DNA from: Saprospiraceae bacterium | GTDB lineage: Bacteria; Bacteroidota; Bacteroidia; Chitinophagales; Saprospiraceae | Direction: 5' to 3' | Assembly: GCA_020436835.1 (NCBI GenBank) | Contig: JAGQWZ010000087.1 | Coordinates: 1 to 46,017, forward strand | DNA: 46,017 nt | Shown: positions 43,073 through 46,017 of the stretch, piece after piece | Numbering within the stretch: the stretch's first letter is position 1 | Layout of the letters: the number at the start of each line of letters is the position of its first letter | Made by a program: the position numbers and the translations under genes | The notes under the pieces: generated by a model | Told to the model about the DNA's origin: nothing | Seen by the model: only the letters and a program-made list of their open reading frames with translations | Database searches by the model: none

Positions 43073-43637
43073 GCCGCTGTATGGACTGCTGTTAGCGGGT
43101 GGCTATAGTACCAGGATGGGTACAGACAAGGCTTTCTTCGAATACAAAAACGAACCCATCTACAAGCGATCTGCCCGTTTGCTTGCTTCTGTTTGTGTCA
43201 GAACTTTTATTTCCTGCCGTCTGGAACAGGAAACTTTGTTTTCCGGATATCCCACTATACCGGATCAGGATCCCTCTTGTGGACCGGCGAGCGGAATACT
43301 ATCCGCATTTCTCAGCTATCCGGCCGTATCCTGGCTGGTGATTCCGGTTGATATGCCCAATCTGACCATATCTTTTTTACAGAACAATCTGATAAAAAAA
43401 TGTGATTCCGAATGTGATGTCGTTGCGATAAGAGAGGGTAACTCTGGCTATTTACAGCCGATGGTTGCTATCTATCATCCTTCCTCCGTTTCCGTTATGC
43501 AAAGAGAATTTAATAAGGGAAATTATTCCCTAAAGTCAATTCTTAACCAGCTAAACACCCAAGAGATTGAGTATTTTGATAGCAATAAGATCCTGTCTAA
43601 TTATAATACAAGGGCAGATTGGGAAAACGAAAAATAA
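43038..43637 (+). CDS. mobA: MobA-like molybdenum cofactor nucleotidyltransferase
   Basis: The 199-residue protein has the NTP-binding loop LLLAGGYSTRMGTDKAFFEY near residue 18, and VIPVDMPNL with the metal-binding Asp. It should add GMP (MobA) or CMP (MocA) to the cofactor. The only available start is GTG 43038, inside moaC. No moaD, moaE or moaB is present, so molybdopterin synthase must be encoded elsewhere. Confidence 0.87.
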   Translation: MEREILTEKDHKPLYGLLLAGGYSTRMGTDKAFFEYKNEPIYKRSARLLASVCVRTFISCRLEQETLFSGYPTIPDQDPSCGPASGILSAFLSYPAVSWLVIPVDMPNLTISFLQNNLIKKCDSECDVVAIREGNSGYLQPMVAIYHPSSVSVMQREFNKGNYSLKSILNQLNTQEIEYFDSNKILSNYNTRADWENEK

Positions 43638-43731
43638 TTAGATGATCTCGTAGCTGCATCTGTGTTTACCTGGGGATTCCTGGGATTAATTCATATTTTA
43701 CCTGCCTTCGATTCTTTGACAAATTCAGCTT

Positions 43732-45822
43732 ATGTGTATAAAAAATGCTCGAAAGTTCCTGGTCCCTTTCCTGGTAATGTTAGCAGGCATTGTTCCGGCA
43801 CAAGAGGATTTTGACGTTTTCAATTACTGGCAACATCTGCCGGATCCTTCCGAGACCTTGTACCGTCAGCTCTTAGGAAAAGCAAATGAACAGCTATCCA
43901 GCAGGAAGGCCGAAATCAATTCGCTGAATTCCAATGAGAAAAAATTTGCCCGACAGCAAATAGTGAAGGAGAAATTGAAGAGAATGTTGTTGCCTCAATG
44001 GGAGAAAACTCCCTTAAATACCAGGATCGCCGGAGCGATAGATAGAACCGGATACAGAGTTGAAAAAATAATTTTTGAGTCCTTTCCGGGTTATCCGGTC
44101 TCAGCGGCTATTTTTCTACCGAAACTTCAAGGACCAATGCCGGCCATTTTATTTTGTAGCGGACACAGTAACGAAGGATTTCGATCACCGGTGTATCAAC
44201 ATATGATCCTGAATTATGTAAAAAAGGGTTTTATCGTACTTGCATTCGATCCCGTGGGACAAGGAGAGCGGAATCAGTATTTCTTGGAGAATGGGAGTAA
44301 AAGATTCGGACCTACTCATGAACATTCTTATGTAGGGAATCAGATTTTTATGTCAGGGATTTCCCCGGCGCAATATTTTGTCTGGGATGGGATCAGGGCC
44401 ATCGATTATCTTGTCAGCCGGCCGGAGGTAGATAAGGAAAGGATCGGGGTGACCGGCCGTTCCGGAGGAGGAACCCAAACGGCTTATCTCATGGCGGTTG
44501 ATGATCGGATTCTGGCGGCAGCACCAGAATGCTACATGACGACTTTTGAATATCTCCTGGATTCGAAGGGCCCCCAGGATGCAGAACAGAATATCCTGCA
44601 CTTTCTGGCAGAGGGACTCGATCTTCCCGATCTTATCGAGGTCAGGGCTCCAAGGCCCACAATGATGGTGACTACCACCAGAGACATTTTCAGTATCCAG
44701 GGAGCCCGGGAATGTTTTCTGGAAGCCAGGTCGTTTTATAAAGCCTATGGTGTCGAGCAAGACCTGCTCATGGTTGAAGACGATGCCCCGCATCAGTCAA
44801 CTAAAAAAAACAGAGAAGCCACCTACCGGTTTTTTCAAAAGTATCTGGAAAATCCCGGAAATTCCATTGACGAGGATGTAGAGATTTTTAGCCAGGAAGA
44901 ACTATGGGTTTCCGATTCGGGACAACTATATAAAAACGGATATGAGGAGACTCTGTACACTGTACAGAAAAAAAATCGCGAAAAACAGCATATAGGTAGT
45001 CTATCTGATGCCAATACCTTTTCTAAATTAATAAGGAATATTTCAGGTTATTCAGAACCTACCACCATAAAAAGTGTTTTTTCGGGTGCTAATGAAAAAT
45101 CGGATTATTCCATCGAAAAATATTTGATCAGAATAAATGATGCTTACCAAATTCCCTTGGTTTGGCTCAAGCCACATGACCTATTATCGGAAAATACAAT
45201 TCTTTATATAGATGAGGCCGGCAAAAGTTCGCATGAGGATTCAACCGGTACTATCATGCAATTGCTGAAGGCCGGTCATCAGATTATTCTGGCAGACCTG
45301 AATGGCTATGGTGAAATGGGGAAGGAATTTGACGGAGATGCGCTCATTGATGGAGTACCGCTCAATATCTGGTATGCCGGAATATTGACAGGAAAATATC
45401 CCGTGGCATTCCGCTGTGAAGAATTGTTCGCCATCCACCGGTTTTTGGAAAACCAGGCAGTTGATCTCGCTCATGTTTTTGCCATTGGTGCCGGGAGCGC
45501 TTCTCTTGATCTTTTAACCGCTGCCGTGCTGGGCGTGAGATATTCTTCCCTGATCCTGCAGGACTGTCCTCTGACACTTGAAAGCCTCTGGGGAGAAAAA
45601 GAATATCCTCTAAATTATATTCTGTCGGTAATTCCTGATGGGGGTACGGGATGGGATATACCCGAATTCTTAGAGGCATCGGGTACTGAAGTTCGACTGC
45701 TCAATCCATATCGATCGCAGGAAGGCACCAGCCTTGAACCAGGATCAAATAATTTGATTGAGCTTGTGGTCGAGCCGGAGAAAGAAAAGGCCGATGAGCT
45801 AATTTTACAGTGGACTCACTAA
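43732..45822 (+). CDS. Secreted two-domain alpha/beta hydrolase (acetylxylan-esterase-like)
   Basis: The 696-residue protein has a signal peptide (about 8-23) and two alpha/beta-hydrolase-like halves. The first carries the nucleophile elbow GRSGGGTQ (Ser244), Asp318 in TTTRDIFS and His354 in DDAPHQS, a full triad of the acetyl-esterase type. The second half (about 440-696) repeats the fold with AIGAGSASLDLL but no clear triad, so it may be structural. Deacetylation of xylan or another glycan is possible; the substrate is not shown. Its stop overlaps the convergent T9SS-cargo gene by 4 bases. Confidence 0.8.
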   Translation: MCIKNARKFLVPFLVMLAGIVPAQEDFDVFNYWQHLPDPSETLYRQLLGKANEQLSSRKAEINSLNSNEKKFARQQIVKEKLKRMLLPQWEKTPLNTRIAGAIDRTGYRVEKIIFESFPGYPVSAAIFLPKLQGPMPAILFCSGHSNEGFRSPVYQHMILNYVKKGFIVLAFDPVGQGERNQYFLENGSKRFGPTHEHSYVGNQIFMSGISPAQYFVWDGIRAIDYLVSRPEVDKERIGVTGRSGGGTQTAYLMAVDDRILAAAPECYMTTFEYLLDSKGPQDAEQNILHFLAEGLDLPDLIEVRAPRPTMMVTTTRDIFSIQGARECFLEARSFYKAYGVEQDLLMVEDDAPHQSTKKNREATYRFFQKYLENPGNSIDEDVEIFSQEELWVSDSGQLYKNGYEETLYTVQKKNREKQHIGSLSDANTFSKLIRNISGYSEPTTIKSVFSGANEKSDYSIEKYLIRINDAYQIPLVWLKPHDLLSENTILYIDEAGKSSHEDSTGTIMQLLKAGHQIILADLNGYGEMGKEFDGDALIDGVPLNIWYAGILTGKYPVAFRCEELFAIHRFLENQAVDLAHVFAIGAGSASLDLLTAAVLGVRYSSLILQDCPLTLESLWGEKEYPLNYILSVIPDGGTGWDIPEFLEASGTEVRLLNPYRSQEGTSLEPGSNNLIELVVEPEKEKADELILQWTH

Positions 45823-46017
45823 TTGTGGTTGACAACTACGGGAAGAAATCGTTTTTTCAGATCTGCTGTGATCTCCAGAAAATAAATTCCACTTAATACA
45901 TTTTCAGTCTTCCAGTAGAATCGATGTTCCTCTTCTGCCGGGCCTAATTCATGGAGCCTGTCCACGAGCTGGCCTTGCGTATTATAGATATTCACCGCAA
46001 TATGATGTAGCGGAGTA
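45819..46017 (-). CDS. Type IX secretion cargo, C-terminal sorting domain (partial, 5' end outside window)
   Basis: A 65-codon C-terminal piece enters from the right edge with no start in view. It reads IAVNIYNTQGQLV, then ENVLSGIYFLEITADLKK and a short basic end, matching the type A Por/T9SS sorting tail (V-x-I-Y-N-x-x-G-Q ... G-x-Y-F-x-x-I). Such tails send proteins through the outer membrane in Bacteroidota. The rest of the protein is not visible. Confidence 0.75.
   Translation of the reverse strand, partial: TPLHHIAVNIYNTQGQLVDRLHELGPAEEEHRFYWKTENVLSGIYFLEITADLKKRFLPVVVNHN

Noticed and set aside
1..46017. tRNA, rRNA, CRISPR, phage or transposon genes
   Set aside because: No cloverleaf-like sequence, repeat-spacer array, integrase or transposase motif was seen.

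Overview
The window looks like a chromosomal segment of a Bacteroidota bacterium, probably near the Saprospiria/Lewinella side of the phylum (inference from gene content, not a database match). The signs are a type IX secretion sorting tail at the right edge (45819-46017), a secreted BNR-repeat protein ending in a GC-x C-terminal motif (4719-7355), DUF3810, a MarR-YceI pair, a serine-palmitoyltransferase-like enzyme, several -7 boxes of the TAnnTTTG type, and very few Shine-Dalgarno sites. Coding density is high, with about 45 genes, mostly housekeeping and metabolic. I see no tRNA, rRNA, CRISPR array, transposase, integrase or phage gene.

Layout. 1-1732 (minus): an MBOAT O-acyltransferase and the start of an SGNH-like partner, a cell-surface acetylation pair. 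2043-4007 (plus): aroE and a proline dehydrogenase. 4016-7607 (minus): a small lipoprotein, a strong terminator, a secreted BNR protein and a stand-alone LuxR-type HTH protein. 7730-9289 (plus): a membrane-anchored TPR/HTH regulator. 9286-13255 (minus): a beta-oxidation operon (FadN-like, thiolase, CoA-binding protein) behind a control region with inverted repeats. 13589-17035 (plus): ExbB, ExbD, TonB and FolC. 17024-21334: an SDR, a tocopherol-cyclase-like protein, a serine-palmitoyltransferase-like enzyme and a large GNAT protein, which I read as a candidate sphingolipid/lipid locus.

21454-28303: thioredoxin-like protein, UbiX, and an SSS symporter - thioesterase - YihY operon; then a sugar nucleotidyltransferase and NDH-2 behind a well-formed Bacteroidota promoter. 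28304-29273 is the least explained stretch: one unknown ORF, a palindrome and a terminator. 29287-36460 (minus): YceI, MarR with an apparent operator, SppA, deoxynucleoside kinase, FolK, an alanine/glycine symporter, an S4 protein and PPK2. 36497-38661 (minus): methyltransferase, DUF58 and thioredoxin, with a terminator separating the last two. 38830-40310 (plus): DUF3810 and DUF3052. 40383-43637 (plus): moaA-moeA-moaC-mobA-like molybdenum cofactor cluster. 43732-45822 (plus): a secreted two-domain alpha/beta hydrolase, meeting the T9SS-cargo tail head-on.

The best candidates for something less ordinary are the sphingolipid-like locus with its tocopherol-cyclase homologue, the paired inverted repeats in front of the beta-oxidation operon, the regulator/secreted-BNR cluster and the unassigned 28.3-29.2 kb block. 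I found no clear evidence of a wholly new defence or mobile system.
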